Positions 1-13,260 of a stretch of 64,000 nucleotides of DNA are shown piece by piece. Position 1 is the first letter of the stretch, and each line of letters starts with the position of its first letter. A program made the position numbers and the translations under genes. Origin of the DNA: Salticus scenicus (Eukaryota; Arthropoda; Arachnida; Araneae; Salticidae); assembly GCA_963930645.1 (NCBI GenBank), contig OZ005655.1:134109626-134173625 (forward strand). Reading direction: 5' to 3'. Below the pieces are notes generated by a model. The model was not told where the DNA came from. It worked only from the letters and a program-made list of their open reading frames with translations, and searched no databases.

Positions 1-880
1 ACCACACACATTTATTTAAAAGATATCTACAAACTCAATTAATATTATTTAAATAAACTGAAATTATTTATTTAAAAAAAGAAAAGTTTAAAGATTTAAA
101 TTTTTAAACTTTTAAACTTTACATAGAATATCTACCAATAAGTATTTGGACACATTCGAATTTAGACGTTTTGTCAAAGATCTAGACAAATTCTTTAGGC
201 ATTATCTTGAAACTTTGTGAGTATAAGCAATATGTTATACATCATATATTTCAGCAAAAATATTGTCCTGAATGAGAGAATAGTAAAAAATTAAACAAAA
301 ATGAAAATATTTTGGATCACCCGTAAATACTAATGCTTGAAATGAATTGTGGTTATAGCATGCGATTACCGGGATTATTCTAACAACCTGTATAAATATT
401 TGTGAGGCTACCGCATATATTCAAGGAGATACAACGATTTCTTGAAAGAAAAAAGCAAAAATAATCCACTTTTTTAATTATAACACGTAGTGCATTAGAC
501 GAAGTGAAAAGCCATTTTTAGGAAACTTTATGTAAAATATTATGCATAGCAAACTGTAATCACAATGCAAAAATAAATTACTTACGAAATATGAGCATTT
601 CTTAAAAATAATTTTTAACTACGTATATGCGAGATTTTAAAACACTTCCTTTTCGTAATTTAAAAGCCAAAAGTATTGAGCAACTTTTATGAAAACCATA
701 ACAAATACCGTGGTAGTTCAAAACGTTATGACAGATAGAATCAACAGAATTTCAGTTCTTCTAAAAAGAAAAAAAAATGAAAATGACAGGGGGCTTTATC
801 AATAATTTTTAACAATCAGTGAAAACCGCATTATCAATGGGCCTTCACTAAATAAAAAAAATCTTGAGTGACTCCACTCG
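1..880. other. AT-rich intergenic DNA, nothing recognised
   Basis: No open frame of useful length, no TIR, no tRNA-like box and no protein similarity that I can recognise on either strand. Base composition is the AT-rich background of the window. Confidence 0.5.
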
Positions 881-2031
881 ACTTTCCGAACATTGAGTAA
901 CTAACAGTTTTGTAGATAAAATAAAGAAAGAGGAGTTGCTAAACAAACAAAAGAGAGAAAACCATAACAGAGTGTTTGAGTATTTTTCTCCATATATCAC
1001 ACGAGGTTTTATTTAACGCTACTGAACTTTGAGCCTTTAGATCATAATGATAAAGAATTTTTCGTTGTGTCCCTGTAAAAATCTATAAATTCTGACAAAC
1101 TTAAACAAATTTTCACATTTTACCCACAATTTTGTCAAAGTCCCACATTTTTTTTTTTTTTTTTTTTTTTTTTAATTATTGTTACTGAGTGAATTTGTAT
1201 AGGAAAATATAGAAGAAAGTCTCGTGGTGGTCACAATTCACCAAAATTCTTATAGTTAGTGCAACAGTGATTTATAATATTCATACAAATTTTCAGCTCA
1301 ATTGAATAAGGCGTTTAGATGCTATTGCACTTTTAAAAATTTGGTGTCATAGGCCATAATGATAAAGAATTTTTCTTTGTGTCCCTGTAAAAAAACTGTA
1401 AGTGCTAGATTCACCAAAATCTATACAGTTGGTTCAAATGTGACCTATAACATGTGTACAAATTCTTTGCTCAGATTAATAAGGCGTTTAGACGCTATCA
1501 CACTTTTAAAAATTTGGCAAAGAATTTTTCTTTGTGTCCCTGTAAAAACACTATAAGTGCTAGATTCTCCAAAATCTATACAGATTGAGTATCTGTGATC
1601 TATAATATGTGTATAAAGTTTTTGCTCAATTGAATAAGGCGTTTAGATGCTATCGCACTTTTAAGATTTTGGTCCCTTGGCCATAATGATAAAGAATTTT
1701 TCTTTGTGTCCCTGTAAAAAAACTACATGTGCTAGATTCACCAAAATCTATAGGGTTCGTACTATGGTGACTTACAATATACGTACCAACTTCCAGCGTA
1801 TACGAACAAAGCGTTTAGACGCTAGCGTGTTCACTCACAGACATACACACATACATACACACATACATACACACATACATACACACATACATACACACAC
1901 ACATACATACATCATCGTAAAAATAGTGAAAACGGACTCGTTGGACCTCGAAACGTATAGAAACATCAAAATCTCGAATTCGCATTTTTGACATGATTAC
2001 AATACTTTCCTCACTATAGTGTTCGGAAAGT
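881..2031 (+). mobile_element. TIR element packed with tandem repeats (copy 1)
   Basis: The left end reads ACTTTCCGAACATTGAGT (from 881). The right end reads as its inverted form, ending TGTTCGGAAAGT at 2031. Between them are about four units of roughly 165 bp, a poly-T run (about 1149-1173) and a (CATA)n stretch (about 1847-1910). A piece near 1184-1245 is the reverse complement of the left end of the element at 11694. A second, inverted copy of the whole family lies at 58084-59195 and shares the terminal 45 bp almost exactly. There is no transposase, so it would be a non-autonomous element of unknown superfamily. Similarity between the two family copies continues about 20 bp outside the left TIR, so the true boundary may lie slightly further out. 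Confidence 0.6.
1351..1830 (+). repeat. ~165-bp tandem units inside the TIR element
   Basis: Successive units begin near 1351, 1510 and 1680, with a diverged earlier one near 1041. Each contains AAGAATTTTTCTTTGTGTCC, then CACCAAAATCTATA, then AAGGCGTTTAGACGCTA. Because the units have stayed in register, each one reads open for 60-100 codons with the same peptide theme. That follows from the DNA repeat and is not good evidence for a protein. Confidence 0.7.
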
Positions 2032-2471
2032 AAAAATCTATTGGAATTTAAAAAAAGAAAAACAAAATCATGGGAATATCTTATTTTGATTTCCTTACAA
2101 CATATTATGGATCGTTCGTGTTTTTTTCTTCTTAGATTTCAGCTTATATATATATTATATATATATATAAAGCTGTTCAAAACTGTGTAGACAACGAGAC
2201 AGTGTTTTGGACTTTTTGAGATTCCAAAAGAGATTTTTACTATGATCTTACGTAAAAAAGGTTAATTAAAACAACCGTTAAAAAGTAACAAAACTGACGC
2301 GAAGCATTTTTGTTATTGTTACATGCTATAAAAACTTTTAGTCAAAGAATGGCTTGTCGCTTATTTAATATTAAAAAAGATAGGTGTTGGGGTAGAAATT
2401 AGTTTTATGACGTTAAAAATCAGATGAATATATATAAGTGAAGAAATAAATTGAGATTGCACAGATGTGTT

Positions 2472-2506
<35 letters not shown>

Positions 2507-3289
2507 AAAGAATTTTTTTCTGCATTTCTTTCGAGAAATAATTTTTCTGAAATGTTATAATAATTTGGGTAATCAGAATCATCTATGACTTAGTGAATTA
2601 TCGGAAGAGTTAAAATTGAATAGAGGCAAATGATAGTACAGAAATCTATTGTAGTAATCAGAAACTTCATTTTACAGTTCTAGTAATAATTAAAGAACGT
2701 CGAATGTTGGTCATTCTTCCACATTCTACCACACCAAATGATGATCAGAATTAATGACTGGTAGAGACAGAATGTTATTCAGCAGCAAAGATGATCTCTT
2801 TTGATAACCAAAGGGTGGTCGAATGGCAAACCAAAGGATCCTATGCAGTATTATTGGGGATGTACTTTACTGAACCCAGTATAATATTAATTATGTGTTT
2901 GATGACATTGTATAATGTGGTTCAAAGAAATTTGTTTGCTGAGCATAAAGACCGAATGTGACATCGTTGGAGTCGGGTGTGGATCACTTACTTGTCCTGA
3001 TGCAGTCATGGGTGTGACGTATCTTTTGACACAGAGGGAAATGACCAAGAGAAAATAACCATGTGAAAAATAACCAAAGTTAAATAAACAATACACAGCA
3101 GTACCAGCATATTTTCATATATTGGTTTGCTGTTTAGCTCTGCCGAAAATATAAGAAACCATATGAATTCAGACGAGATACTGAAACTTTAATATCACCA
3201 TTTAAGATGCAAACATTGAAAATTATTTTCTTTTAATGTATCCTAAAGACGGAGTTTTGTTTATTCCATCATTTTTTTTCCTGTTGACT
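2032..3289. other. AT-rich intergenic DNA with (TA)n
   Basis: Holds a (TA)n microsatellite at about 2476-2502 and otherwise unremarkable sequence. The short open frames on both strands show no recognisable domain. Confidence 0.45.
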
Positions 3290-3362
3290 GGTGAACGTAA
3301 AATCTGTCATGACCGAAATGTCCTCCATGTTCCCATCAAAATATACAATTGTGGATCACGAA
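3290..3362 (+). repeat. Fragment of the SINE seen at 37.4-38.1 kb
   Basis: The stretch containing GTCCTCCATGTTCCCATCAA matches the internal part of the two longer copies at 37350-37678 and 37737-38104, including the upstream GTAAAAT.TGTC.TG.CC block. Only about 70 bp is present. It abuts, and seems to overlap, the 3' end of the decayed Ty3 element C, so it either inserted there or truncates it. Confidence 0.55.
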
Positions 3363-3399
3363 TCGTTTAGGAAAATATACTGTTTTTCCGGAACGAGTC

Positions 3400-4330
3400 A
3401 CAGTTGGACCGGGAAGCGTTGAGTTAGTGTTCACAGAAACAGCTTTGTGATCAGTATCATTATATAATAAATACGCTGGTTTTAGCCTATCAATAGACAC
3501 AGTTTTTGTAGTACCGTTAAAAGAAAAACGAAGACTTTGGGTAAACGTTTCACAACCTGAAAAGATCCGTCATACTGTGGTTGCAAACTGCAACGAACTG
3601 CATTTGCAGGAGAAAAACATGACTGCATGTCTGAATGTCTTTTGGAATATGATATATATATTAGTCACACAATGACGAGAGGCAGCACAGGTGCGTGTTT
3701 CTCTAATGACCGTATCTAGCTTTTCCACAAAAACTGGTGTCAGTGGAGGAAGGGTGGAATCGTCGTAAAAGTCCCCAGGTAGACGGATTGTCTAACCATA
3801 AATGAGCTCTGCTGAAGGAGCTTTAAAGTCTTCTCTGTATACAGAACGAAGTCCTAAAAGAATTGGAGAAAGAGTATCTACCCAATTAATATGTGTTAAG
3901 AACATGATGGCTTGCTTAAAGGACTATGTAAGCGTTCAAACATGCCATTGCATTTAGAGTTATACGGAAAAGAGCGATGAATCTGAATACCAAATAGGGA
4001 AGTAAAAGTTCAAAATAGTGAAGATTCAAATTGTCTCCCCTGGTCAGCGGTAAGACGTATCGGTATACAAAACCGCGCAATCCATTTAAAATACAGTGCT
4101 TTAGCAACCGTTTCCGCAGTTATATCAGCCAAAGGAATAACCTCTGGACAGCGAGTAAATCGGTCAACGGTAGTTAAAAAGCAAGTGAAACCATAGAAAG
4201 TTGGCAAGGGGCCAACAAGGTCAATATGTATGTGTTTGAACCTACCTTCAGGTAGGGTAAAGCTACCTTAAGGCGTTACAATATGCTTATAAACTTTCGT
4301 ACTTTGACATTGTACACAAGTGCGACACCA
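3400..4330 (-). pseudogene. Element C integrase remnant
   Basis: At 4010-4207 the integrase catalytic core is plain: VDRFTRCPEVIPLADITAET followed by the second catalytic Asp in RLTADQGRQFES. A shifted frame downstream carries a diverged NGM.ER-type third motif. At about 3460-3580, after further shifts, sequence matching the C-terminal SIDRLKPAY-type module of Ty3 integrases is visible. Multiple stops and frame changes make it a pseudogene. The reading continues to about 3345, where the SINE-like fragment begins. Confidence 0.75.
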
Positions 4331-4489
4331 TAATTTAATATCGGCGTTCATGTTCGGCCAGACGTAGCGAAGAGAAATGAGCTTTGTTTTCGCACGAATG
4401 CCAGGATGTGTAAGTCCGTGATCAGTATAAAAAACAAGTTTTCAAAAAGTGGGAGGAACGATAGGTCGAATTTTAGAGGAAGAAGTATC

Positions 4490-5640
4490 TCAAAACAAAA
4501 GTTTATCAAAATTTGGAATATTAAATTGTTTCGGGAGTAACGAATATTTCTCAGTGTTTGCCAAAATTTCAGGGAAAGCGAGATCAGCAGTTTGAGCGTT
4601 AGCTAAGGATTCCATATCAATTGTAGAGGAAACTATTATCTCCTCGAAGCGTGAGAGAGTGTTAGCTATAAAATTATCCTTTCCAGGGACATAATAAATG
4701 TCGGTAGAAAACTGAGAGATGAAATTCAGTTGCCGCAAGCGTCTAGGCGATGTCATAAAATCATCTATCCGAGAAAACGCATAGAGGCTTATGATCCGTG
4801 AAAATAATAAATGAACGCGCTTCCATCATCTATCGGAAATAAACTATGGCAGAATATACAGCTAAAAGTTCACGGCCATACGTATAATAGTTTTATTGCG
4901 CTGCTATTAGTTTTCTAAAAAAGAAACTCAGTGGCTTAGCTCCTGCGGGTGTAATTTCGTTCAAAGCGGCCCCCATGGCAAGATCACTACAATACGTGTG
5001 TAATGTGAAGGTGGTATCCGAAGAGGGAAAATGTAAAAGAGTAGCAGATGTCAAGGTGTCTTTAAATTGTTCGAAAGCAGATACAGCCTATTCTGTCTAA
5101 ATATTTTCAGTATTTCCCTTATGATTACAACCTTGCAAAAAGTTATTAAGAGGAATCTGAGTTTCAACCATTTTAGGTAAGAATGAATGATAGAAATTTA
5201 ACATCCCTAGAAACTGACGTAAGCCTTTTACAGTAGTTGGTTTATTGAACCGAAGAATGGCTTTAACGCGGTCAGGTAATGGTTGAAATCCAGATTTAGT
5301 AATAAGATGCCCCAAGATAGAAATATTCAAAAAAACTGTACAGTAGACGCCGTGCTTACTGACAGCTTTATCAGTTTTTTGAATTAAAGGTGCAGGGAGA
5401 CCTACACTTAGTTGCACTTTTGGCAAAAGTACGATGGTACCCGCACATACGTTGTGTGTTTGTTGAATCCCTAGCTGATCGATGATGAGATTTACTGCGA
5501 GAGCACGACGACGAAAAATTTCGCTTTTTAGTACGTGACTGATGTGTACACAATTTTTTTAGAAACGAATCATCTAATTTATGATTATTTAATTCTCGCA
5601 TATCATGGAACAATTGTGAAGATTTCTTTTCACCTAGCAC
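4490..5640 (-). pseudogene. Element C reverse transcriptase and RNase H remnant
   Basis: At 5371-5640 lies MRELNNHKLDDSF-type sequence from the N-terminal RT fingers. At 5097-5426 the thumb/connection region is clear: GHLITKSGFQPLPDRVKAI, then FLGMLNFYHSFLPKMVE. At 4490-4756 the end of the RNase H domain follows, with YVPGKDNFIANTLSRFEE, the usual VPG.DN..AD.LSR motif with D changed to N in the AD pair. The central palm with the YxDD active site is not readable and appears lost or shifted out of frame. The pieces are in at least three different frames, so no functional enzyme could be made. Confidence 0.75.
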
Positions 5641-7204
5641 TAAATTTGTAACAAAGTTTTTAATTTCCTATTTTACGAATGCTGAAATTGTTCTACTAGT
5701 TTATTTTTCAGAACGGAATAAAGATTCTGCGTAGGCTGTGTAAAAACCTAGTGGTACCTTTAATTTACCTTTGGTGTAATTTTCCTAGTTTTCTTCTTTG
5801 CATGAAGAGGAAAAAAGAAAGCACATATTCAAAATCCTCGGTCACCAGTGTAGAATAATAAAAAAGTTTCGTTTTAGTAACATTAAATTTATATAGAGCA
5901 TAAAAGTATTTACATATTTACACATTACAATAAAAGAATATACGTAAATAGAAATGATATCATTGCGTTGAAAAATATAAATATTCTTTTCTTCGAATAA
6001 AGTTTGTTGCCAATTTCTTTTATTAATAAGAAAAGCTTCATAAAAATATTCGTAACCAAGTAGTCACCACATATTAAATATTTATATTTTTGGAAAATGA
6101 AATTTGTTACAAAATCACGGTATGCTATATACTGACTTAATGTTATTATAGCTAACCGAAAGATGGCGCTTGTACTTAGTAGTCTTTAACCTTCATTCTT
6201 CAGTCCTTATCTTAAACGATTTAATTATTAATATTTTTGGTACGATTTAATTTAACTCTACTAGTATTAATTTTAACATTATCATTTCATATTTACTCTG
6301 TGTATTTTATCTTTAATGTAATTGTTCTGAAGTATTTTCGATTAATCGATATCTGTCGAGCTATTATTTTAACTTCAATTTAGGTTTTGGCATCAACCAT
6401 TTTTCCAGTTTGTGTTAACTGTTTTCCATGTGGTTACTCTGCTTATTTCATGTTATTAATTTGGTTTCCTTTAAGATTTTAATTAACATTTATTTATCCT
6501 TTGTTTTAATTTAATTTTTCACCTTTTTCTCATTCTTTATGGTCTTTTTGCTGCATTGATCGGGGCGTGAGATGATATAAATTGCTATGATTAGCAATAT
6601 CGTTTTACGAAATCATTGCAGCTTTCTCTGCTTTATGAAGTATGCGCCCCTTGATAAGTATATTTCTAATTTTAGGCATTTATATCCAATTGATTATGTG
6701 GTTTATTATCTTTTTTCTCTTTCACAAGTTTAATGGTCCTTTTTTATTATCCTTCAGGTCGGCGTAAGTATTTTAAGTTAATATGGTAACTCATTGGTTC
6801 CTTATCTATATCGCAACTTTTTGTGTCATTCTTTCCTCTATGTTAAATTCAGTTCTATATTTTAGTGTGCTGTTATTGTTTTAGTTCTATTAATTGGTAA
6901 ATTTTAAGATTAAATTTTATTACGTTATCTATTATTTATATATATATATATATATTTACAGTGGCTTGGCACTCCCGATAGATCATTATCCGGAGTTCGC
7001 CGAATTGATGACCATTTTTGAAGGGGCATCGTTCAAAATTACTTTAAAAGCAATAATAATAATTGTTATATATTTTAAATTAATTGTAATCAAAATTCAT
7101 ATAAAATGAATAAGGATTCTTATATTTTCCAATCATTAGTATATTATTAAATAATGATTGTTTAAAATTTGACTATTTTAAAAATTCATTTCAAATATAT
7201 GTTC

Positions 7205-7245
<41 letters not shown>

Positions 7246-8438
7246 TCATCAACAGAAATATTTAAATTAATCTTATAATAAATGGCTATTTAAATGTTTT
7301 TGGGTTTCATCTTCTTTTCAACATGAAAAATTATACGATAATAAAAGCAAATGAAGAAAGTATATATATACAGTTAAAAAAGAATTATCAGAATTTTAAA
7401 TATAAATCCCTTTATTTATTCTTTAAATGAACATACTAATACAGAAATATTTATTAACAACCTCTAACAAAAATTTTATATTTTATGAATGCATTTTACT
7501 TCAGTTTTATATCATATTTGCATAATTTAGACAAATTCAGTTGTACAAATGTAAAAGCGGTATGACTTGAACTCTAATTAAGAAAAGTAACTGTCCTCAT
7601 AAACTCTTACCTCAGAAGATACTTTGTTTTATAATCCCTAATGTAGCAGAGGAATGCATTTCAAAAACTTTTTGGTAGATATTTTATTAATATTTGAGAG
7701 GAAATTATAGCCAATGAAAAGACTAAAAAAAAAAAAAAAAATATTACGATAATGCATGTCATATACAACATAAATAGAAAACTTAAATCACTTTTGTCTG
7801 CACAAACGGTATTGATTTTGCATTATTTTTCTGACAACGAAGATTTCTAAACATAAATGTCATTTCAGAAATTTTGCTTTATTAACGTACATAAATAATT
7901 TATTTAGAAAATAAAAAATATCTCTAAAATGGGGGGGAATTATAATATAATGATTAAATAATCCTAGAATTTATTATTCTTATTATTCTTATTCTTATTA
8001 TTATTATTGGTACAATGTAAACTGTAAAAGACATTTTTACAAAACATTTTATATACTTTCAATATAACAATATTTTGCATTACGTAAATGATAAATTACA
8101 TTACATTAATTAAGTACATAAATGTACATTATTTTATTTATTTTGTAGTGCAATTATGAATGAAGAATTAATTTAATAGCATAAAAATACTATTGGATAT
8201 TTATGTTTCTTATGTTTGAGATATATTTCCAAAAACATATTTTGCGTATATCAATATAAAATTTTGCATGCTTATATTTTATATTTTTGTGTACACAAAT
8301 GTTATTTTTTAAAAATGCGATAAAATACTAAAAAGTTTTAAAGAAATATTACACTTTACACAGAAAGATATAAAGGACTATGTAATAACTATTATCGTGC
8401 ATAGTTTGATTATGCCATTTCAGTTAGAACGGTATTTT
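5641..8438. other. AT-rich intergenic DNA, nothing recognised
   Basis: Contains simple repeats, (TA)n at about 6938-6955 and 7207-7241 and a (TTA)n stretch near 7975-8007, plus poly-A. A short GC-richer patch at about 6955-7060 has an open frame, but I do not recognise the peptide. No gene can be supported. Confidence 0.45.
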
Positions 8439-9750
8439 GTACACTACGCGACACTGAAAATGCAGCACGAAGAAGCAGTGGCTAGAAAAATATGCAAATT
8501 TCAGGGTAGACGCATCTCTGCGAATTGTACAAATGATGTAAAATGTGCAGCTCTCCAGCGTACATTGAATAAGATATAAGGGAATAGGAACCTGCAGAAT
8601 GTTCAATTTTCGTGCCGTTATTTCTGATAGGGAAATCATCATAGAAATTTTGTTCATGTCACAGAAGACACGTGTAATAGTAGAGAACGCCAGGCTTTCG
8701 TCAATGGAGGCAGTTTCAGCAGAAAAACGATTTCACGAGGGTCATTGTGATCGAACTGAGAAGGGAGGTTGGCTCTTACAGCAAATCTTAGATGATACCT
8801 AGACGCATACCTAGACGCATCCACAGTGTACCGGCTGTGGCGAATATGGATGGAACATGGAAGTGTTGCAAGTTTGAGGGGTTCCTGGCAGCCAGAGTGA
8901 CGTCAGCATGTGTGGATCGACGCGTCCGCCGACAAGGGAGGAGGACCGGCAAGCCACTTCTACCTCCATTCTGCAGCATGATCAAGACACCCTGAATATT
9001 CTCATATCAATCAGAACCATTTCTCGTCAATTGGTTGCTAGTGGCTGCACTCATAGCGTCCATTTTGAAGACTGCCATTGTCCCCACATCACAGACGCAA
9101 AACCTCCAGTGTTACCGGGGTAGAGCGATGTTTACGACGGAATGTCACAGGGTCGTGTTCTCACATAAGTCACACTTCTGTTTCTACAATGATAGTCGCC
9201 GCGTTCGAGTGAGGCATCGACGTGGAAACAGGTCCAATTTGGCAGAAATTGTGGAACGCCCCACCCTGCGACAGGAGTATCATGGTTTGGGGAGAAAATG
9301 CATACGATTTCAGATCACTTCTAGTTTACATCCAGGGCACTATGACGGTCCAACGATACGTAAGCGATGTGATGAGAACGGTGACACTCCTCTACCTTCA
9401 GGGGGTGTCCAATGCCCTTTATCAGCAGATAACACCAGACCACACACTCCTTGTATCAGCCAACATGTTCTGCAAGGCATACAGATGCTTCCCGGGACAC
9501 CGTTGTCTCCTGATCTCACCAGTTGAACACATTTGGGATGTGAAAGATGCCATTTGAAGACCCTGACACTGCCGCATTCAGAAGACGAACTATGGTTATT
9601 GGTTGAAGGGTAATGAAGAACCATTCCTCAGAACGCTATCCGTACTTTCATTGTCTCTGTACCTAGACGTTTTGCTTGTTCGTTGCTGTCTCTCTCTTTT
9701 TTCCCCAGTCTCATCACTTTCTAGCCACTCCTTAGTGTTTCGTAGTGTAC
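8439..9750 (+). mobile_element. Tc1-like DNA transposon, inactive
   Basis: A 17-bp inverted pair bounds the unit: GTACACTACGCGACACT at 8439-8455 and AGTGTTTCGTAGTGTAC at 9734-9750, 15 of 17 complementary. The 1.3-kb size is that of a full Tc1 element, and the transposase relic lies between the repeats. The outermost bases of the TIRs and the TA target duplication are not certain. Confidence 0.65.
8600..9660 (+). pseudogene. Tc1-like transposase pseudogene
   Basis: This is a DDE transposase of the Tc1 family, which would cut and paste the surrounding 1.3-kb element. The C-terminal two thirds are recognisable across two frames: RTISRQLVASGC (helix-turn-helix end), VVFSHKSHFCFYNDSRRVRV, then MVWGENAYDFRSLLVYIQGT, then NTRPHTPCISQHVLQ, then LSPDL and VEHIWD. 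The frame switches near 9270 and back near 9430. The first catalytic Asp-Glu pair, normally FSDES, reads FSHKS here, so the active site is lost. Stops interrupt the N-terminal DNA-binding region before 8900. It is non-functional. Confidence 0.8.
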
Positions 9751-11693
9751 TTTGACACACAAAAGCTGACTAAAAATATACGAATTTTGCATTATTTCTT
9801 ATATTTTCATCATTAATGCTATTATTTTGTTTAGCATTAAATGTAACTTATCTTCCTACTCTGATTTGCATTTTATAGTAATTTTCTGCCGTAATATCTG
9901 ACACCTAGGGAAATGAAAATGAACATTTTTCTAAGTTTAAAGCTTATATATTTAAAGTCTTTGAGTTTTTCCACGTATTAAGATGTAGAACTTTTAGACG
10001 CCTCCTTTCCTCTCTTAAGGATTAATTTTAGAAAAAAAAATTTATTTCAATTAGGTCTTAAGTAAAGATATTTTGCTAAACCCCAAGCTTCTAATAGTAA
10101 CCACTGCCGAGATACTCTCTAAAGGATGAAAATTTCGACTTTTTTTTTCAACTAAATAAGGGTTAAACTTCATTAAATCCGTTTACAGTGAGCCTCTGCG
10201 TCATGAAAAGAACTAACTGTCCACATGGCAGGTTTTTAACTTCGGCGAATAGGACGTATTTCGTAATTATATATTGCGATATGAGAAGATTTTTTACGTT
10301 GCAAATAAATACTTTATTCGTCTGAATAATGGATACAAGCTGTTTTCTTAGTGCAACACTTTTTATTTTTTAATGATGTTACTTATGTTAATGATGTACA
10401 GTTATTTTTGAATTTTTTACGAATGAATTATTTTTGAAATAATTCATTTATATCAAACGATAACTGTTTAAAATTTTGACGCTCATTAATATAAAAAAGA
10501 ATAAAAAAAATGTGACTTATACTTATTTAGAACAAAAAAAAAAAAAAAAAGAAAAAAAAAAAAAAAAAAAAGTTCATCTGTATATAGTGACCAGCAAATC
10601 GACCAAATCCCACTAGTGTATGTATATAATTTAATGAAAATCAATATATTGCAAATGCTAACACATAATATAGTGTTCAATGATATTTTTTTACATGTTT
10701 GGCTGCATATAAAATTTTAATATTTATCAAAACAATATACAGAGTATAAATATTGCATTTTTATCACGCAACAAATTGCTTTGTTAACATGGACATTAAT
10801 ATTTTGGAAGTGATATAAAAAAGTCACATCACAATTAAATTTAAACGCATGTAAAAATCAATCAATTAAATAGAAAAAAAAAGAGTAGAAATATTTAGGC
10901 AATATATTTTAACATCTGAGATAAACTGCTATAGCTCTCAAACTAATTTTTCAAATTGTAAGTAAAGTCATTACAATTCATAACCTAGAAGTAACATAAA
11001 TTATTTCATTTGAAAGTTTGTAGTACATTTAAAAATATGTTCATAATAGTTTTATCCGCATTCTTATTTCAATTTGAAGAGTTATCGCCTCCCTTTCCTG
11101 TCATCTATTTGAATACAGTAGATGCATTAAATTTATGACATAAAAAAAAAAAAAAAAATTAAAATTCACTTTAAATCAATGTTATCTCCAAGTACAGCCT
11201 CATTCCGTTCATTGTCAAGCTGAAAATTGGAATTGTGATCTCCACACCATGAAAGTCGATCCCTTCCCCGGTGGCCATTATAAATATTACGCGTCGTTTC
11301 GCTGTGGCCGCTATAATATTCCGCTTAGAAACATGATTACGACGTCCACGCGAAAACACGTATTTAGTCGTTTGGTGAGAAATCTCATAATGCGATATCG
11401 CGTGATTGACAATTAACATGTTATTTGATCCGAATTAATTTGTGTGCGCTTGTGATCTAAGCATAATCGATGCATATACCTAAACTATTAAAAAAAAAAA
11501 AGAGTTGTTTTTATATCACTAATGAAGCTATTTATATGAAACTTTGTTTGACTATCACTTACTTTTTATTAAAGTTATAATAAAAATTACTTGTATTTAA
11601 TAAGGGGGACGAGTGTATGTGTGATGATGGGGGGGGGCAGAGGAAAAACAAAATCTATTTAAACAACAATTATTATGTTGTGGCCACCACAAG
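9751..11693. other. AT-rich intergenic DNA
   Basis: Poly-A/T runs (about 10532-10572, 11142-11160) and no domain that I can name. A slightly GC-richer patch at 11171-11460 carries an 82-codon minus-strand open frame with a basic stretch (RGRRNHVSKRNIIAATAKRR). It may be a scrap of an unrecognised element, but I cannot assign it. Confidence 0.4.
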
Positions 11694-12372
11694 ACTTTCT
11701 TCTATATTTTCCTATACAAATTCACTCAATAACAGAAAAAAAAAATACGATTTTTTTCCCAAGTTTTTTTTCGTTAAAAGTAACAAAAATCGATAATTTT
11801 GTTTTAAATTATCACATATTTATAGTTCAACCATTCGTTTTAAAGGTATAGACGAGACCTTTCTAAAGATACCCATCTTGAAAATTTACTCCCCTCGAGG
11901 GGGGACTTTCCCCCCAGGGGGGGTAGGCGAGGCTCCTTCACATACAAAAAAAATTTCCCAGTTGACTATCTCTATTATAAATAATTCTTGTAAATTTTAT
12001 AATGATTACTAAAAAATAATTCTCTTTATGCACATTTATACAAAATTTTGTCCTATATCACCATGTTAAAAATTTAGAAAAAGCGGGATGGCAACGCCAC
12101 CTGTCAGACAGTTTTTACCAAAAGTTGATAGGCACTAATTTATGTCAAGATGCAACTACATACCAATTTGTATGAAATTCTGTGCAGTAGTTCCTGAGAT
12201 ACAGTTGCCACAAAATTTTGTCACACACACACAGAGAGACAGACAGACAGACATTTTCTAAAAATGGTCAAATCGTGTTCTACAGCTCTCAAAACGTGTA
12301 AATCCATGAAAAACCCGAGGTCGAAAATTTTTACGAATCCAATACTTTCTTCTATTGAATATAGAAGAAAGT
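11694..12372 (+). mobile_element. Short TIR element related to the 881-2031 family
   Basis: Begins ACTTTCTTCTATATTTTCC and ends with the inverse AATATAGAAGAAAGT, giving about 15 bp of perfect terminal inverted repeat over 679 bp. Its left 55 bp, plus about 10 bp of outside flank, recur inverted at 1184-1245 inside the 881-2031 element. Near the right end it carries (CA)n, then (GACA)n at about 12223-12253, then CATTTTCTAAAAATG. That is the layout of a very common arthropod repeat. It has no transposase. The superfamily is unknown. Confidence 0.6.
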
Positions 12373-13221
12373 AAAAAATAATAATAAAACATCTTTTTTA
12401 AATAAACTTAATGACGTAAAACTTAAACTTAAGAAAAAAAAATAAACTTATTCACATTACAATTGAAGAACTTGTGGAATTATAGAAAATATTTTTATTG
12501 CAATAAAACCGAAAAATTTTCTTCCAAAATAAGCGCTTTAATTTTACCAAAATCACAATTATTTATGTAGAATAAACTTAAAAATGTATTCTGTAAATTT
12601 ATTTACTTTATGAAAATCTCATATATTTAATCATTTTTTTTTCGTTAATTACCCTATTAAAACAAACAAATAAATAATTTTACAAATGAGTAAAATTACC
12701 TTATTTTATTTTATTTTATTTTTTAAATATTTTCTGATGAAAAGAATACAAATCCGCTGCAAAAACTGAGCACCTTGAATACACATAAATATTATTTAAT
12801 ATAATTTGCATTTCTAACACCATTATATGCATGTTTGTATTTTGATTACAAGTACTTATAAAAATAATACATTTAGCCTGTACAGCCCAAATAGAATAAA
12901 CCATAGAGAAGTTTTCCATGAAGTTTGCCTTTCTTCAAATTTCTCGTCCTACTAATCCTTGAAATAAATTAACGAAGCTTGTATTCTTAGACTGCAGAAG
13001 AAATTAATCGATTGTTGACTGCATTTCCAAGTAAGGCATGCATGTAAATAGCATTCTTCGATCAACTATAGAAATGCAAAATATGGTAAAATAGGAGCAA
13101 ATACTTTTTGCTGTATTATTGATTTAATAATATTTTGCTAATATATTTCTAATTTTTAAGTTAAATTACTGCTTTATACAACATTTTTAATGCCTGCAAG
13201 TACTTGTGAGAAAATTTATGA

Positions 13222-13260
<39 letters not shown>

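Larger units (their letters stand above)
3345..5640 (-). mobile_element. Decayed Ty3/gypsy retrotransposon pol (element C)
   Basis: Read on the minus strand, recognisable pieces occur in canonical order: reverse transcriptase C-terminus, RNase H end, integrase core, integrase C-terminal domain. They are broken by many frameshifts and stops. No gag, LTR or primer-binding site is visible on either side, so the copy is both truncated and old. Its protein is clearly different from elements A and B. It resembles the common arthropod Ty3 lineage, with GLRQFLGMLNFYH in RT and VDRFTRCPEVIPLADITAET in integrase. Confidence 0.8.

Noticed and set aside
1830..1910. Regularly spaced short repeats resembling a CRISPR array
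   Set aside because: These are a (CATA)n microsatellite. The other tandem arrays (16.1, 35.6, 60.98 kb) have diverged units without unique spacers, and this is eukaryotic DNA.
1020..1991. Recurring peptide MIKNFSLCPCKKT in several frames, also at 58161-58367
   Set aside because: The peptide repeats because the DNA repeats. Units vary in length and no start, stop or codon bias pattern supports translation.
8424..8985. Several minus-strand and plus-strand ORFs around the first Tc1 element
   Set aside because: Shadows in the wrong frame of the Tc1 relic. The transposase signal is on the plus strand from about 8900.
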